A DNA stretch of 64,000 bases from Elephas maximus indicus (GCF_024166365.1 NC_064831.1:45819768-45883767); one strand, 5' to 3'. Shown: positions 12,702-25,249, numbered from the stretch's first letter. A program made the numbers and translations. Notes: generated from the letters alone by a model not told the origin.

Positions 12702-12778
12702 CTCAACTGCTGACTTGGTTTCTTCCACAGCTGAATAAGTAGTTTCTCCCGTTAACATTGTGCAATTTTGGCTGTTTT
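12702..12778 (-). CDS. CCPG1: CCPG1 coding exon 4
   Basis: Acceptor ATATCAG and donor GAG/GTAAGC bound 77 bases: two bases completing Glu61, then 25 codons (residues 62-86, NSQNCTMLTGETTYSAVEET then KSAVE). This aligns with the human segment SSQNGTVLMGETAYPALEET. It is an unstructured linker between the two FIP200-binding motifs. It ends on a complete codon, in phase with exon 5. Confidence 0.93.
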
Positions 12779-13229
12779 CTGATATAGAACAAAGATCAAT
12801 TAAATTATTTCTTCATTTAAAACACTTTGCTGACTTTTTGTAGTCTACATATAATTATAATGTTGGTAGATTAAAATCTATTCCTAGTTTATTAAAGTAT
12901 ATTTAATCAAATGTCATATACAATTATAAGCGTCACCATACTATTGCCGAAAAGGTCTCTGTATTTCAAATATAGTTATCTGAAATTGTCCCAAGGGATA
13001 ATTTTAAATTCTAAATTGAATTCAAGACCAATAACTCAAATCAAAGCTAATTCAACTAAATAAATAAAATTTCTATGTTGCAATACCAAAGTACTTCTTA
13101 ATCCAAGGTGTTTGGAAAAGCCATTCTCAGATACTATGTTGTACTTCCTGAATTTTTAAGTTCATTCAAAATTCCTAAATGTACCATTTTTCTAAAGACT
13201 GCCAATGCCCGGTAACACAGGAATCAAAA

Positions 13230-13560
13230 TTATGGCTTGAAATTACAAATGCTTTATAATAAACTATGAAAAACAAGGACGCAAAGAACATGGAAAAACA
13301 ATACAGTGTCACTACAGAAGATACAAGAATTATTTTAAAGGCAAAATGGACAAACAGAATACTGTGTTCACAATACCATGTTTTTAATTTAAAAAGTTAT
13401 AAAATGTTAACAGAGCTAAAAAGTATTAAAACAAGTATAACAGATAAATTTATGTACAAAAAGGACACAAACCAAATGATAACAGCAGTTATCTCCAGAT
13501 AAGAGTTATAGGTGGTTTTAAATTTACTTTGTTTATCACTATTTTTCCCTTTCATGAATA
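13230..13560 (+). repeat. L1M-like 3' fragment
   Basis: A-rich sequence ending AACAGCAGTTATCTCCAGAT then TTTACTTTGTTTATCAC, like the 3' end of old L1 elements. Diverged. Confidence 0.4.
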
Positions 13561-14840
13561 TATCTTACGTAATTAAACCCCTCCAAGAAACATAAAAAAA
13601 AGAAGAAACACCATTTTCATGTGTTTTATATATACAGCCACTAAGAGAATACTAACGACTTGGAGATAAGACTCCTCAACAAAGAAGGACATGGGTCCAA
13701 GGACTCCTGAGGAAGTATAGAAATGTTTCCTATGTGAGCACATTCCTCACTTATTGACATGGTTAGGTTCCGAAGACCAGGCTGTTGTGTGAAAATCAGC
13801 ATTATGTGAAAATGGAGGAGGACCACATTAGATCACAAAACAGAAGATGACTACATCATTACATACTGCCAAATTACATCATTACACAACTGCCAAGCCA
13901 CTGAGAATAATGGCCTAGCCAAGTCGAAACGTAACTTAACCATCATAGCCAATGCTATTATCGCCTTGCACCTCGGCGTTCTTTACTGGCAGACACACAT
14001 CGTTAATGCGCAAAATAGTCAGATATATTTTTTTACTATTGTAAATGTGAAATGTCAGAAAATGAGATAGTAAGTGAGGCTTATGTGTATACGCATTTCA
14101 TGGGAGATCATCCGCAGCTTGGAGGTTCTCAAAGGGATCGCTGAGACACAATATTTGAGAATCACTGTTCAAATGAGAAAAGTAATCAACATGTAGGCTG
14201 AAAAAAAAAGAAGAGGTACAATCTATTATATTTCTGGCCTCCACACATCCATCTTATTCTCTTAAGTGGGGAAATGTTCTGTTTCCTTTCAATTTTAATG
14301 CATTTTTTCTAAAACTTAAGAATTTAAACATGAAGATAAGGTCTGTATTATTATTTGGGAAACAGCCCTTCTCTATGTAAGTAATGCGGGTGTCAAATCC
14401 CAGGGGAAGCATTCATAGTGCTGATGCAATACAGAGTGCCAAGTACCACTTACACCTCTAACCAGAGTGCTCTACAGCCTGAGAGCTTAGCAAATCCCTT
14501 TTGAGTTTGATCAATCAATAATTTTGTACATGACTAGTCTTAATAGTGCCAATAATGACAAGTAAATATAAACTGCCAAATTCATGTTAAATCACTTGGT
14601 CACTGGTTACACTCGTAGTAGTACTGTAGAATCTGGAGGCCCAAACATGTGTGGGTACAGATCAGCAAACGCCATGGGCAGCCTGGTGCCTCTGGGCTCT
14701 GCAGGCCTCACCCACACTCTCTCTAGTGGTGCAGTGACCTGTGCTGAAAGACCAATGACATGAGCCAGAAAGGCTGCCCATCTGGAAATAAGACACCACA
14801 CTACAACCTCTAAAAAATCCATTACTATTTTAAATCTTAC
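13561..14840. other. CCPG1 intron 3, no gene
   Basis: No exon seen. The stretch at 13640-14100 has phrases suggesting an old DNA transposon (GGTTAGGTTCCGAAGACC), and 14120-14170 resembles a MER5 piece; neither could be delimited. Confidence 0.4.
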
Positions 14841-14961
14841 CTCCCTGTTCTAACTGCAATACTTGTAGCTCCTCTTGCTCTAAAGACGAACATTCTGGAG
14901 TGAGCTCCCGGCTGTCACTGGCTACACCACGTTCAGAATTCACCATCTCAATATCAGACCC
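14841..14961 (-). CDS. CCPG1: CCPG1 coding exon 3 (FIR1 region)
   Basis: Acceptor TTTTCCCTAG and donor GGGAG/GTAAGA bound 121 bases that encode residues 21-60 plus one base of codon 61. The segment begins GSDIEMVNSE and then runs through an acidic stretch (TPECSSLEQEELQVLQLEQG). SDIEM is the first FIP200-interacting motif (FIR1) of CCPG1; human has Leu at the sixth position of this core where this copy has Val27. It is a disordered, glutamate-rich cytosolic segment. The exon ends in phase 1, and the missing two bases of Glu61 come from exon 4. Confidence 0.95.
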
Positions 14962-15838
14962 CTAGGGAAAAAGCGATAGTCACCAAAAGTTATTTGCCTC
15001 TCAGCTGCTCAAAGCTGGCAGTGACTGCAGATGCTTCCACTATTGGAAGTCCCAGAAGCCACCATGCTCCAAGGGAACAGGATCTACACTGACCAGCTTT
15101 CCTTCAATTCAGCCTATTAAAAAGGTCTACGACGAGAAAATGGCAGACTGGAGTCACAGGTTGAGATTCTAAGTCAAGTCAGCCCCAAAGGTGCTTGCTC
15201 TGACCACACTCTATTTTACGTGACTGAGCAATAAATTTTAATCCCAGAGGCTAAAAGTTTCTGAACCTAGCTAGCTATTTTTGTTAATTTATTTCCACTC
15301 ATTATCTGTAGAACTACCACAGGCAAGGCACTCTACTAGGTGTTCTGGGGTATGAAGAACTCAAATCCAAAATTCAGATTTACAACCTATGCAGACACAC
15401 AAGCCACAAGCAAATAACTACTTGTCACAGAATACGTAACTAAAAATGTTTTAAGGGTATGGATTAAAACAGAAGCACTAGGATAATGCAGTGAGCTTAA
15501 ATTTTAAACTACCTTTTCTTCTGAGGTAGTCCTTCCTACTTTGATTTCAGACTTTCTTCTTTAATTAGTGGTAATTAGCGATCTTAGGAGATTTTTTTTT
15601 CCCTCCTGTCTTAATTAACAAAGTTAACAACCACGAAGTTGATTCTGCCTTCTCCCTTGCAATCCATAAAATACAAACATCTGCGTTCTCCTGACATACA
15701 TACCTCAGGTGAGCAAAAATTACAATAATTGGAGTTAAGCCCTAAAGAGAACTCTAATTCTGAATGTAAGACTTAGGGGTTGCGGGGAAGACCAGTTATG
15801 TCCTAAACCAGAATGGTAGCAACAGGAAAGGAAAGGGA

Positions 15839-15863
15839 CACACACACACACACACACACACAA
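15839..15863. repeat. (CA)n microsatellite
   Basis: About twelve CA units in CCPG1 intron 2. Confidence 0.95.
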
Positions 15864-16212
15864 GACGTGACCAAGAAAAGAGCAGAACCTGGTGACTATC
15901 TGTAGAAGAAATGGGATAAACGTACAAAGAAGATCATTCACTCTGACAGGGTATCTAGAATACAGAAAACTCTGATGACACGCTCAGCTATGTGCCACAG
16001 AGGTTTGCCCCATCCTCAAGATTCCCAAGTGAAGACACCCACAGCTGCCTTGCTCTGATTCTATTAAGAAGTTGCTGCGGAAGTTGATCTAAGCTTTGTA
16101 GAAAACAAGTTAAAAACAGAGAAGTCATTCATGCTTAGAAAAAAGAAAAAAAAACTTCAATCTCAATTGGTATAACTGCTGTTAAATTCTGAACCTTTTA
16201 TACAGAGAAAAA

Positions 16213-16370
16213 AAAAACCAAACTCACTGCCATCCAGTCAATTCCAACTCCTAGCCACCCTACAGGACAGAGTAGAATTGCCCCATCAGGTTTCCAAGGA
16301 GAGGCTGGTGGATTTGAGCTGCAGATCTTTTGGTTAGCAGCTGAGCTCTTAACCACTGTGCACCCGGGCA
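16213..16370 (-). repeat. AfroSINE
   Basis: Reverse-oriented, from ACCAAACTCACTGCCATCCA to CTCTTAACCACTGTGCACCC. Confidence 0.88.
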
Positions 16371-16654
16371 AAGGTAATGTTTAACATTATTTCTACAGCA
16401 CATGACTAACAGATTGTCAAGCCTTAAAGTAATTCTAAAAACAATCATTTAAAAATTTTATTAATGAAGGAAAACAAGTAAGGCTTAAGAAATCCTAAAA
16501 ACAAAAGGAAACTATAAATAAATCCGTAAAAACTTTGAATAGGCATGATTTTTACTTTATTGTTTCTGTTCATCAGCACTGAATGTTCTACAATGAACAT
16601 ATATGACCAGTGTCAGAAAATAAGCTCATGTTTATTATGCACTAATCATGTAGC

Positions 16655-16850
16655 AGGGCCCTGGCTCAAATAGTTTACTGCTTGACTACTAGCCAAAAGG
16701 TTGATGGTTCAAACCTACCCAGAGGCACCTTGCAAGACAGGCCTGGTGATATGCATCCTAAAGGCCATGCCTTGAAAACCCTATGGAGCAGTTCTACTCT
16801 GCACACATGGGGACACCATGAGTCAGAACCAATTCACAGTAACTACCAAG
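16655..16850 (+). repeat. AfroSINE, CAGGCCTGGTGA subtype
   Basis: Carries the GACAGGCCTGGTGATATGCA segment and a CACACATGGGGACACCATGA tail that mark a distinct subtype. Confidence 0.82.
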
Positions 16851-16904
16851 TAGAGCTGGTAACATCCAACATAATGGTAGCGGGGCACCCATTCTCCACG
16901 CTCC

Positions 16905-17105
16905 TTTCAGATCTGCTCAAAGCCAGGCTCTGCTACTTTCAAGTTACGTAATCTTAGCCAATTTATTTTTAATCACTCTAAGCTTTAGTTTTCTCAACTG
17001 CAAAATGAGCATGAAAACAATCTCTACTACAGAGTTGTTTTTATGAGAGAATATAAGTAAAGGGCCTGACCCATAACAAACCCTCAATAAATATTTGCCT
17101 AATGT
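16905..17105 (+). repeat. MIR element
   Basis: CCAGGCTCTGCTACTTTCAA, GTTTTCTCAACTGCAAAATG and an ending CCCTCAATAAATATTTGCC give head-to-tail MIR. Confidence 0.75.
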
Positions 17106-17227
17106 CTCAAAGCTGAGGAAAGCAATACACAATAATGTAGAAGATGCTGACCCATGGAGACTTTTCAACGGTTCAGTTTAACATGTGTGGGAAAATGTCC
17201 AAGCTCCAGACAATGGAAAAATATTGA

Positions 17228-17320
17228 CCTTCAAAGAACTCTATGGAGCACAGTTCCTACTGACACAAGAGGTCGCCCTGAGTCAGAATCAACTCGACAG
17301 CAACTGGTTTTTTTTTTGTT
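17228..17320 (+). repeat. AfroSINE 3' part
   Basis: CTTCAAAGAACTCTATGGAG, then GTCGCCCTGAGTCAGAATCA and a T-rich tail; lies 75 bases from CCPG1 exon 2. Confidence 0.75.
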
Positions 17321-17396
17321 TCAAAGAACTCATATTTCACATCACTGCTATATACTTTAGTATTACAAATTACCTTATAACTATTAAATAGCATAC

Positions 17397-17467
17397 CTCA
17401 TGATTGATGACAGTCCACCCACAAGATGAATCACTGTCACTGGAATTTTCAGACATGTTTCAGGTGT
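17397..17467 (-). CDS. CCPG1: CCPG1 coding exon 2 (start codon, LIR motif)
   Basis: Acceptor TTTGTAG precedes base 17467; the ATG begins at 17456; the donor GAG/GTATGC follows 17397. The 60 coding bases give residues 1-20: an acidic serine-rich start (SENSSDSDSS) followed by CGWTVINHE. Trp14-Thr-Val-Ile17 is the LC3-interacting region known from human CCPG1, which recruits Atg8-family proteins during ER-phagy, and it is intact here. The exon ends on a complete codon (phase 0), matching the next exon. The start is chosen because the encoded N-terminus matches the known protein and the acceptor lies just upstream. Confidence 0.95.
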
Positions 17468-18236
17468 CTACAAACACAAGAACATATTAACTTGTATGGC
17501 ATCTTTTAAAAAATCCTATGAACATACAGGAAGCACTTTACATAGCACAAAGCACGAAAAGTGGCCAGCTGCCTTCCAAGTGAGACTGAGACAACCCACC
17601 CACAGGTGTACCACAGAGAACAAACACACCAAACTTCCAACACAGGCGTATCTTCCCGAGCCAGCACCGTCTGGACAATCATATTACTGGAAAGAAGAAA
17701 GCGGGTCAGAAAGAAAATGTTGGATTTGACCAGGGAGAGTTGAGAGGAAAGAACCAAAATTGTTGAACAAGTCTAGGGTTGTAGGGACAGTGAGCAAGGG
17801 AGAAACAAAAGTAAAAGCCTGTCTTTTCAATTAACAGTAAAGTGTGAAAAGCACTGCCGAAGAAACCAAGCAGTGGGAAAAGGAAGGGCTCCTAAGCCAA
17901 GCAAAGGGACATCTACCTACTGGAAGCAACCGAACTTTTTCAAGGAGGGAAGAAACATGATCAAAACAGTTTTTATGAAAATAACCATGTCAGCAATACC
18001 TCAGGTGACTATAGCAAAAGAAAAGATCAGTGCTTGGTTAGAAACTTGTAGCCATTGGCAATAACCTAGAATCAAGTCCTAAACCAGCCATACATCGACT
18101 GCCTGGTTGTTCCTCTGCCTGGTTTGTTCTCCCTTCTCTAGTTCAAGCTCTTATTTTAACTTTAAAAACCAGCTCATTAAAGGGAAAGGAATTGCACTGA
18201 CTTTGTTCTACATATCTAAATCTTATAAATGCTTTT

Positions 18237-18748
18237 TGTCTTAGTGATCTAGTGCTGCTGTAACAGAAATACCACAAGTGGATGGCTTTAACAAAGAGAA
18301 ATTTATTCTCTCACTGTCTAGTAGGCTACAAGTCCAAATTCAGGGCATCAGCTCCAGGAGAAGGCTTTCTCTTTCTGTCGGCTCTGGAGGAAGGTCCTTG
18401 TGATTCATCAGTCTTTCCTTGGTCTGGGAGCATCTCAGCACGGGAACCTTAGGTCCAAAGGACACGATCTGCTCCCGGCGCTGCTTTCTTGGTGGTATAT
18501 GGTTCCCGTGTCTCTCTGCTAGTTTCTCTCTTTTATATGTCAAAAGAGACTGTTTTAAGACACTACCTAATCTTGTAGACCTCATCAGTATAACTGCTGA
18601 TAATCCATCTTACTACATCACAGTGATAGGATTTACAACATACAGGGAAATCACATCAGAGGATAAAATGGCAGACAATCATACAAGTGAATCATGACCT
18701 AGCCAAGTTGACAGATTATTTTGGGGGTACACAATTCAATCCATGACA
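18237..18748 (-). repeat. MaLR-type LTR, complete ends
   Basis: On the minus strand it starts TGTCATGGATTGAATTGTGT and ends GCAGCACTAGATCACTAAGACA, so both TGT and ACA ends are present (512 bp). The same family appears truncated at 46293-46636. Solitary LTR, no coding capacity. Confidence 0.8.
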
Positions 18749-19595
18749 CTTCTATTATTGTACATATATTGTGAACATGTTAGACTCAAGTTAATGGTTC
18801 ATATTCTAATAGAACCCTACTGCATACAATTTAATATGAACCACTGGTCAAATATGGAGAACAGGGCAAAAATATGTATCACGAATTACCCATTAGTGAT
18901 TTCTGAAGCTCTGAGAAGAATATTAATGGCAAATTAATATTTCAAAAAGAGAAATAAAATACAAAGTGGTTGGTCACTACTTCACTTGTATAAAAATTAG
19001 CATGTTTTCAGATAAATTCAAAACTTGAACTAAGACAAAGATGACTGTATGACTTTTAATGTCATGCCACAGCCCTTTCTAGTAAGTTTGTCTGATGTCA
19101 TCTGATCGGTGACTCAGTATTTACAACTGATGAGGGTCCAGGTAGCTTGTAAGTCTAAGTTTTAAGGTAAAACCTGTTGAAAACTCTTAGGGTGAAATCA
19201 TTTTTTTCTGTCCAGGAGATTATCCCAAAGGTTATAGTTTGAAATACCATACAGGATATTAACCAATTTTATATCTTACTTTAGCAATTTCAACATTTCC
19301 TATCAAATTGGGACAGTAAAAACCCCAGTTTCTCATTTAACCAGTTTTATAATTCAGCCAGTTCTCTCACAAGCAAAAAAAAAAAAAAATTTATATAGGC
19401 TATTTGTATGAGAATTATGTATTTTGGTTTTTTTTTTTAAACAGTTAAGAATTATACATTGATATAAAGGAGTACAAAAAGACTGAGCAATTAAATCTTC
19501 AGGAGGAAAGGGAAATGATCAAAGGCTTTATAAATGGGCCTGCAAACTAGATGGTATGTTTTTTAAATTGAATTATTTGCTAAAATTAAGAGATA

Positions 19596-19768
19596 CCAAA
19601 ACCAAAAACGAAACCCACTGCCGTCTAGTCGATTCCGACTCACAGCAACCCTGTAGGACAGGGTAGAACTGTCCCATAGAGTTTCCAAGGAGTGCCTGCT
19701 TGATTTGAACTGCCAACCTCTTGGTTAACAGCTGTAGCACTTAACCACTACACCACCAGGGTTTCCGT
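19596..19768 (-). repeat. AfroSINE
   Basis: Full-length reverse-oriented copy, from ACCAAAACCAAAAACGAAAC to TACACCACCAGGGTTTCC. Confidence 0.92.
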
Positions 19769-19859
19769 GAGAGAGATACTGCACAAAAATAAGTATTTCT
19801 GGTTCCTCATGGGGAAAAAAAAAATATATATATATATATGTAAATAAGCCTCAGAAGAT

Positions 19860-20250
19860 CTGATGACAATGGGAGGGTTTACCAAGACAGAAAGAAAAAA
19901 CCACTCACAGTGAGAAATCCAAGAGCAGAAACGGAAAATGTGAATGTTCTAAGAAAGGCAATGAATCTACCATGGGCCAAGTGTTACAAGAATTTTAGGC
20001 AGGAATGCCCATGATCAGATTTCAATTTTTTAACAGCCACATATTAAGATGGGAAAGCAACTCATGAAAAAGACAAGTACCTAAATTTAACCAGAATTGA
20101 TATGGATGAGGTGAAAGAACGGAGGGCTAAGAGGGATTTGAGAAGTTATTCAAGATGTTTTTTAAGGGGATGATAGGACTGAAGAACCAAATAAGTATAT
20201 AGTTCTTAAGTTTCTGGTTAAGTGACTGGATAATAGGGAAAACCACTGTA
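19860..20250 (-). repeat. possible L2 remnant
   Basis: Purine-rich sequence with phrases like TGATCAGATTTCAATTTT and TTGAGAAGTTATTCAAGATG, resembling reverse-oriented L2. Very diverged. Confidence 0.3.
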
Positions 20251-20575
20251 CATGTGTACATACATTTCGTATACGGAACAAGACATGGTAAGGCCTTGAG
20301 AAAATGGTTGAAGCCTAAAAGCATTCTTTCCTCACCGTGTCAGAGCTTCTCCCCTTCTCTAGCACACCCCACCCTCCAACCGCAGTCTCACTGCTGGTCC
20401 ATCCACCCAGAGATTACCTGTGCTTTATTTTCTTCATAACCTTTCAAAACTCCTGGCTTATTAGAACTCATCAGGGATATTTAAGAATCACAAGTCCCCA
20501 ACTCTTCTCTAGGTAATTTCCATTTGAATACAGTAGTTCTTTTAAAAAGGCAGTCTCCCTGACAAAAAGATACTT

Positions 20576-20614
20576 TAATAGCTGATGGGATTAAATAGCT
20601 GATGGGATTAAATA
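20576..20614. repeat. 17-bp tandem duplication
   Basis: AATAGCTGATGGGATTA occurs twice head-to-tail. Confidence 0.9.
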
Positions 20615-21173
20615 AACACTTAAACAACATTTCAAAAGAAAGTAATACACATTCTAAATTCGGAAAACTTTGTTGTCAGTTGCTGGTGAACGGAAAACTT
20701 TCTCTTACCTGAATTTCTCAAATCAGTGACTCCACTTTAATAAAGCTTCAAGTTTAATTATTTGTTTTCATGTCTTGGGAGAAGACAAGATTGGACAAGA
20801 TTACCACTCAGCCCAAATGGGGGGGGGGGAATTCCTACTTGCCATAACACCACTGTGCCAGTTTTGATTAGCAGAAATCACAAACCTAATAAAGAATTCT
20901 CTTAATCCAGCTGTTCTCAAAAGGTTGGAGGATAATGTCCACATGCCCTGCTTGAATACCTGTTCTTTTATCTCTATCAGCTCATCCTCACTCCATCCCT
21001 CCTTCCCCCAACCTTTCTTTCCTTACTGATGGGGCTTTGCATATTCTGATCAGTTTCCCACTGTCTTTATCTCAGTCCCAAATTCCCGTGTTCATCCTTC
21101 CTTTCTAAACCATTCCCTGACCCTATCCCCAAAGCCTCTAGTATTTTCCCTAATCTTAGTACTTAGCATGTTG

Positions 21174-21945
21174 CTGCTGTTGTCAGATACCCTCAAGTCA
21201 GTTCTGACTCATACAGAAACCCATGTACAATAGAACGAAAACTGCCCAGTCCTGCACCATCCTCACAATTGTTGCTATGCTTGAGCCCACTGCTGGAGCC
21301 ACTGCACCAATCCATCTCATTGAGGGTCCTCCTCTTTTTTGCTGACCCTCTGCTTTACCAAGCATGATATCCTTCTCCAGGTCCTAGTCCCTCCTGATAA
21401 CATGTCCAAAGTACGTGAGAAGTCTCACCATTGTCACTTCTAAGGAATATTCTGGCTGTACTTCTTCCAAGACAGATTTGTTCATTCTGCTGGCAGTCCA
21501 TGGCATATTCAATATTCTTCGCCTACACCAGAATTCAAAGGCCTCAATTCTTCTTCAGTCTTCCTTATTCATTTTCCAGCTTTCGCATGCATATGAGGTG
21601 ATGGTAAATTACCATGGGTTGGGTTAAAAAAAAACCAAGCACCTTAGCCCTCATAGTGACATCTTTGCTTTTTAACACTTCACCCATTGCCATTGCCCGT
21701 CCAGTTGATTCCAACTCATAGTGACCCGATAGGACAGAGCAGAACTGCCCCATAGGGTTTCCATGGAGCAGCTGGTGGATTAAAATTGCCACCATTTTGT
21801 TTAGCAGCCAAATCCTTAACCACTGTGCAAGCAGGTCTCCTTTAACAGTTTAAAGAGGTCTTTTGTAGCACATTTGCCCAATGCAATATATCGTTTGATT
21901 TCCTGGCTGCTGCTTCCATGAGCATTGATTGTAGGTCCTTGGTGG
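21174..21945 (-). repeat. RTE/BovB-type LINE 3' end with nested SINE
   Basis: Reverse-oriented RTE 3' region: TGTCAGATACCCTCAAGTCA, TGCACCATCCTCACAATTGT, CTCATTGAGGGTCCTCCTCT. It is interrupted by a SINE at 21680-21840 and then resumes (AGTTTAAAGAGGTCTTTTGT to TTGATTGTAGGTCCTTGG). Confidence 0.88.
21680..21840 (-). repeat. AfroSINE nested in RTE
   Basis: Reverse-oriented SINE with TTTAACACT (21671-21679) on the left and TTTAACAGT (21841-21849) on the right as a slightly decayed target-site duplication. Confidence 0.85.
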
Positions 21946-21954
21946 GGCTTAAAA

Positions 21955-22300
21955 TTCTACTAGGTGACAATACTGAACTTTATCTGCTGGTAATGGCTTT
22001 GGTTTGGTGCTCCCAAGAGGCAAGGAAGGTTAAGAAATCCCCCATCCACTTTTGTGACAAGTGGCTAGCTGTAGTAAGACCACCCTGTCCTCACATTCCA
22101 GAGATAAGATAGGCCTCCACCATTCCTCAGAACTCCCTTGGCTACTTGCCTCTATAAAATTCCAGGTTTTCTCCCTCTTTGAGATGTTCCTCATTGATGA
22201 ACTTTCTGTCTACTGACAGCCTGAAACATCTCATTTGCCTGGTACATTTCCTTTCAGTGGTGGCATTATTCACTATACAAAATAAACAGGTGGTACATTT
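21955..22300 (+). repeat. possible LTR remnant
   Basis: Contains TGCCTCTATAAAATTCCAGG (TATA-like) followed by TTTCTCCCTCTTTGAGATGT, a U3/R-like arrangement. No retroviral genes nearby. Family not recognised. Confidence 0.3.
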
Positions 22301-22309
22301 CCTGCTACG

Positions 22310-23200
22310 AAAAGGCGGGAAAGGGGAATAAAAATGCCAGGAATCAAGGGCGTTCAGGGAAAGCTTCACTGAGAAGGTACACTTGAACAAAGACCGAAAA
22401 GACTGAGTTAAATGGGGGAAGAATGTTTTGAACAGCAAACGCAAAGTTGGAAACCAGCCTGACATTTCAGAAACATCAAGGAGGCCTGTGTGGGCAGCGT
22501 GACGTGGAGTGACCTAGCCTGAGATAGGAAGAGATGAAAAAAGAGGTAATGGGATAGGGCTGAGGGACAGATCGTGTAGGGTCTTACAGATGCTAAGAAT
22601 TTAGCTTTCACTCTGGAGGAAACCAAAACTGAGGAAAAGAATGAAGGATCACTCTGGTTGCCCTACTGAGACAGCACTCTAGGGGGGCAGAGGGAGAACC
22701 AGGAGGACAATTCACAAGTTGACTGCAATAATGCAGGTGACAGGATGGCCTGAACCAGGGTAGTGGCAGTGAAGATGGTGAGAAGTGGACATTTCTGAAA
22801 TGAGACATGTACATATACTTTGAAGGGTCATTGAGATGGAAAGGAAACCCTGGTGGCATAGTGGTTCAGGGCCTATGGCTGCTAACAAAGAGGTTGGCAG
22901 CTCGAATCCACCAGGTTCTCCTTGGAAACTGTATGGGGCAGTTCAACCCTGTCCTATAGGGTCACTATGAGTCGGAACTGACTTGACAGCAACGGGTTTG
23001 GTTTGAATTTTGACATGGGAAGGCTACAAAAGGAGTTGGGTTATGAGAGGAAAAATCAGAAAGCTGATTTTGTATATGTTAAATTTGAGATAACGATTAT
23101 CACACAGAAGTAGAAACATCATAGAGGCAACTGAAGACTGAGTTCAAGAGCGAGTTACAGGCTAAAGATATAATTTTAAAATGCATTAGGTGGCAGTTGT
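22310..23200 (-). repeat. L2 LINE, interrupted by SINE
   Basis: Reverse-oriented L2: GAAAGCTTCACTGAGAAGGT, GGATCACTCTGGTTGCCCTA, AATAATGCAGGTGACAGGAT, then after the SINE TATGTTAAATTTGAGATAAC. No open frame of note. Confidence 0.65.
22843..23010 (+). repeat. AfroSINE inside L2
   Basis: Full-length copy: GGAAACCCTGGTGGCATAGT, B box GCTCGAATCCACC, tail TAGGGTCACTATGAGTCGGA. Confidence 0.92.
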
Positions 23201-23466
23201 CAAAACCAATTATAATAATTGATTTAGGAAATAATATTGGAATCATTATTCCCTGTCCTTGAGCATAAAAAACGTGACCCAGCTGAAGCTGGGCTCACAA
23301 GGACTCACAAGGACACATCAACTGAGCCCTGAGATAAAGACAATAGATGGGACAATCTTAGAAATTATCTTTTAGGGAAGAAAAACACCTTTTAGGGAAT
23401 TTTTCACCTAAAGCCAATCAAACAGACCGCAAAAGACTTTCCACTCTAATCTTTTTCTATTAACAT

Positions 23467-24488
23467 TTCTTGTTGTTAGGTGCCATCCAGTTGGTTCAGA
23501 CTCACGGTGACCCTATGCACAACAGAACAAAGCAATGCCCAGTCCTGAGCCATCCTCACAATCGTTGCTATGCTTGACCTCATTGTTGCAGCCACTGTGT
23601 CAATCCACCTTGTTGAGGGCCTTCCTCTTTTCCATGGACCCTATACTCTGCAAGGCATGATGTCCTTCTCCAGGGACTGATCCCTCCTGACAACATGTCC
23701 AAAGTATATAAGACACAGTCTCGCCATCCTTGCTTCTAAGGAGCATTCTGGTTGTACTTCTTCCAAGACAGATTTGTTCATCCTTTTGGCAGTCCATGGT
23801 ATATTAATATTCTTTGCCAACACCACAATTCAAAAAAAAAAAAAAAACAACAAAGGCGTCAATAATTCTTCAGTCTTCCTTATTCACTGTCCAGCTTTCA
23901 CATGCATATGATGCAACTGAAAATACCATGGCTTGGGTCAGGCACACCTTAGTCTTCAAGGTGACATCTTTGCTCTTCAACACTTTGAAGAAGTCCTTTG
24001 CAGCAGATTTACCCAATGCAACGCGTCTTTTGATTTCCTGACTGCTGCTTCCATGGCTGTTGATTGTGGATCCAAGTAAAACAAAATCCTTGACAACTTC
24101 AATCTTTTCTCCATTTATCATGATGTTGCTCACTGGTCCAGTTGTGAGGATTTTTGTTTTCTTTACGTTGAGGTGCAATCCATACTGAAGGCTGTGGTCT
24201 TTGATCTTCATTAGTAAGTGCTTCAAGTCCTCTTCACTTTCAGCAAGGAAGGTTGTGTCATCTGCATAACGCAGGCTGTTAATAAGTCTTCCTCCAGTCC
24301 TGATGCCCTGTTCTTCATATAGTCCAGCTTCTCAGGTTATTTGTTCAGCATACAGATTGAATAGCTATGGTGAAAGAATACAACCCTGACGCACACCTTT
24401 CCTGACTTTAAACCAATCAGCATCCCCTTGTTCGGTCTAAACAACTGCCTCTTGATCTATGTAAAGGTTACTCATGAGCACAATTAAC
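23467..24488 (-). repeat. RTE/BovB-type LINE, 1 kb of 3' region
   Basis: Reverse-oriented, from the 3' tail (TTGTTGTTAGGTGCCATCCA) through the reverse-transcriptase C-terminal part. The minus-strand frame at 23870-24226 reads MKHLLMKIKDHSLQYGLHLN and then VKKTKILTTGPVSN, a segment of the RTE polymerase. Contains an A-run (23829-23846) that breaks the frame. Confidence 0.92.
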
Positions 24489-24539
24489 ATTTAGTGAATA
24501 GAAAATTGTCAGACCGGTAGAGACCCTCCTGTTGTTACT

Positions 24540-24745
24540 GAAACCTGTACCAACGATCGTTAAGAAAAGGTGAAGCTTTCAATGGTTTTGCCCATTTTGT
24601 AATGTTAATATACACTGATGACTCTGTAATGTTCTTTGGCAGACATGGCTCTGACAGCATGCTTGTCCGCTTCCCACTTTTGCCTTTCTGAATACATGCC
24701 GAATAAAACTTTCTTTTTGCTTTACTAAACTTTGTGATGTTTTCA
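24540..24745 (+). repeat. possible LTR 3' end
   Basis: CTGAATACATGCCGAATAAA then ACTTTCTTTTTGCTTTACTA and a terminal CTATAACA look like an R-U5 end of a retroviral LTR. Left boundary not resolved. Confidence 0.35.
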
Positions 24746-25249
24746 CTCTATAACATAATACAGCAACAATATTAATTTTACCTCATGAAGTATAACTGTA
24801 GTGGATGTTACCTGATATGATGGTGGCCCTCATCATTCCTGAGTATCTCCATCTTACTATGGAAAAGGTAAGGCTACCATCACTGTATCTTCTAGAATAA
24901 GGCATGGAATTTTTCAACAGAGGAAATTATTCTCCTACACGTCTACAAATGAAATGTCAGCGAAAACACCTCAAATGCTGCTGTAATGTGATCAAGGTAG
25001 GGTGAGCCAGGGTAGTTTTTAGGGAACTTATTATGCATTTTTTCCAAAGGTTTCAGAACTTTCACCTCCCCAAAATGACATCAAAATGCCTGTTTTAAAA
25101 CAGACTTAAAAATGTCCTTTGCAATTAGCTCTACTTTTCACACAATAGCGACCCTAACGAAACATTTTAAACAAGCCTGTCTTGATCTGGAACATGAACA
25201 TCACATTCAATCATTCAACAAAAACCACTGAGCTCCTAAATGGGGTGGG

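Noticed and set aside
22843..22920. tRNA gene suggested by A and B box sequences
   Set aside because: These are the tRNA-derived heads of AfroSINEs; no cloverleaf or anticodon arm is intact.
23870..24226. 118-codon minus-strand open frame
   Set aside because: RTE reverse-transcriptase fragment, interrupted, not a host gene.
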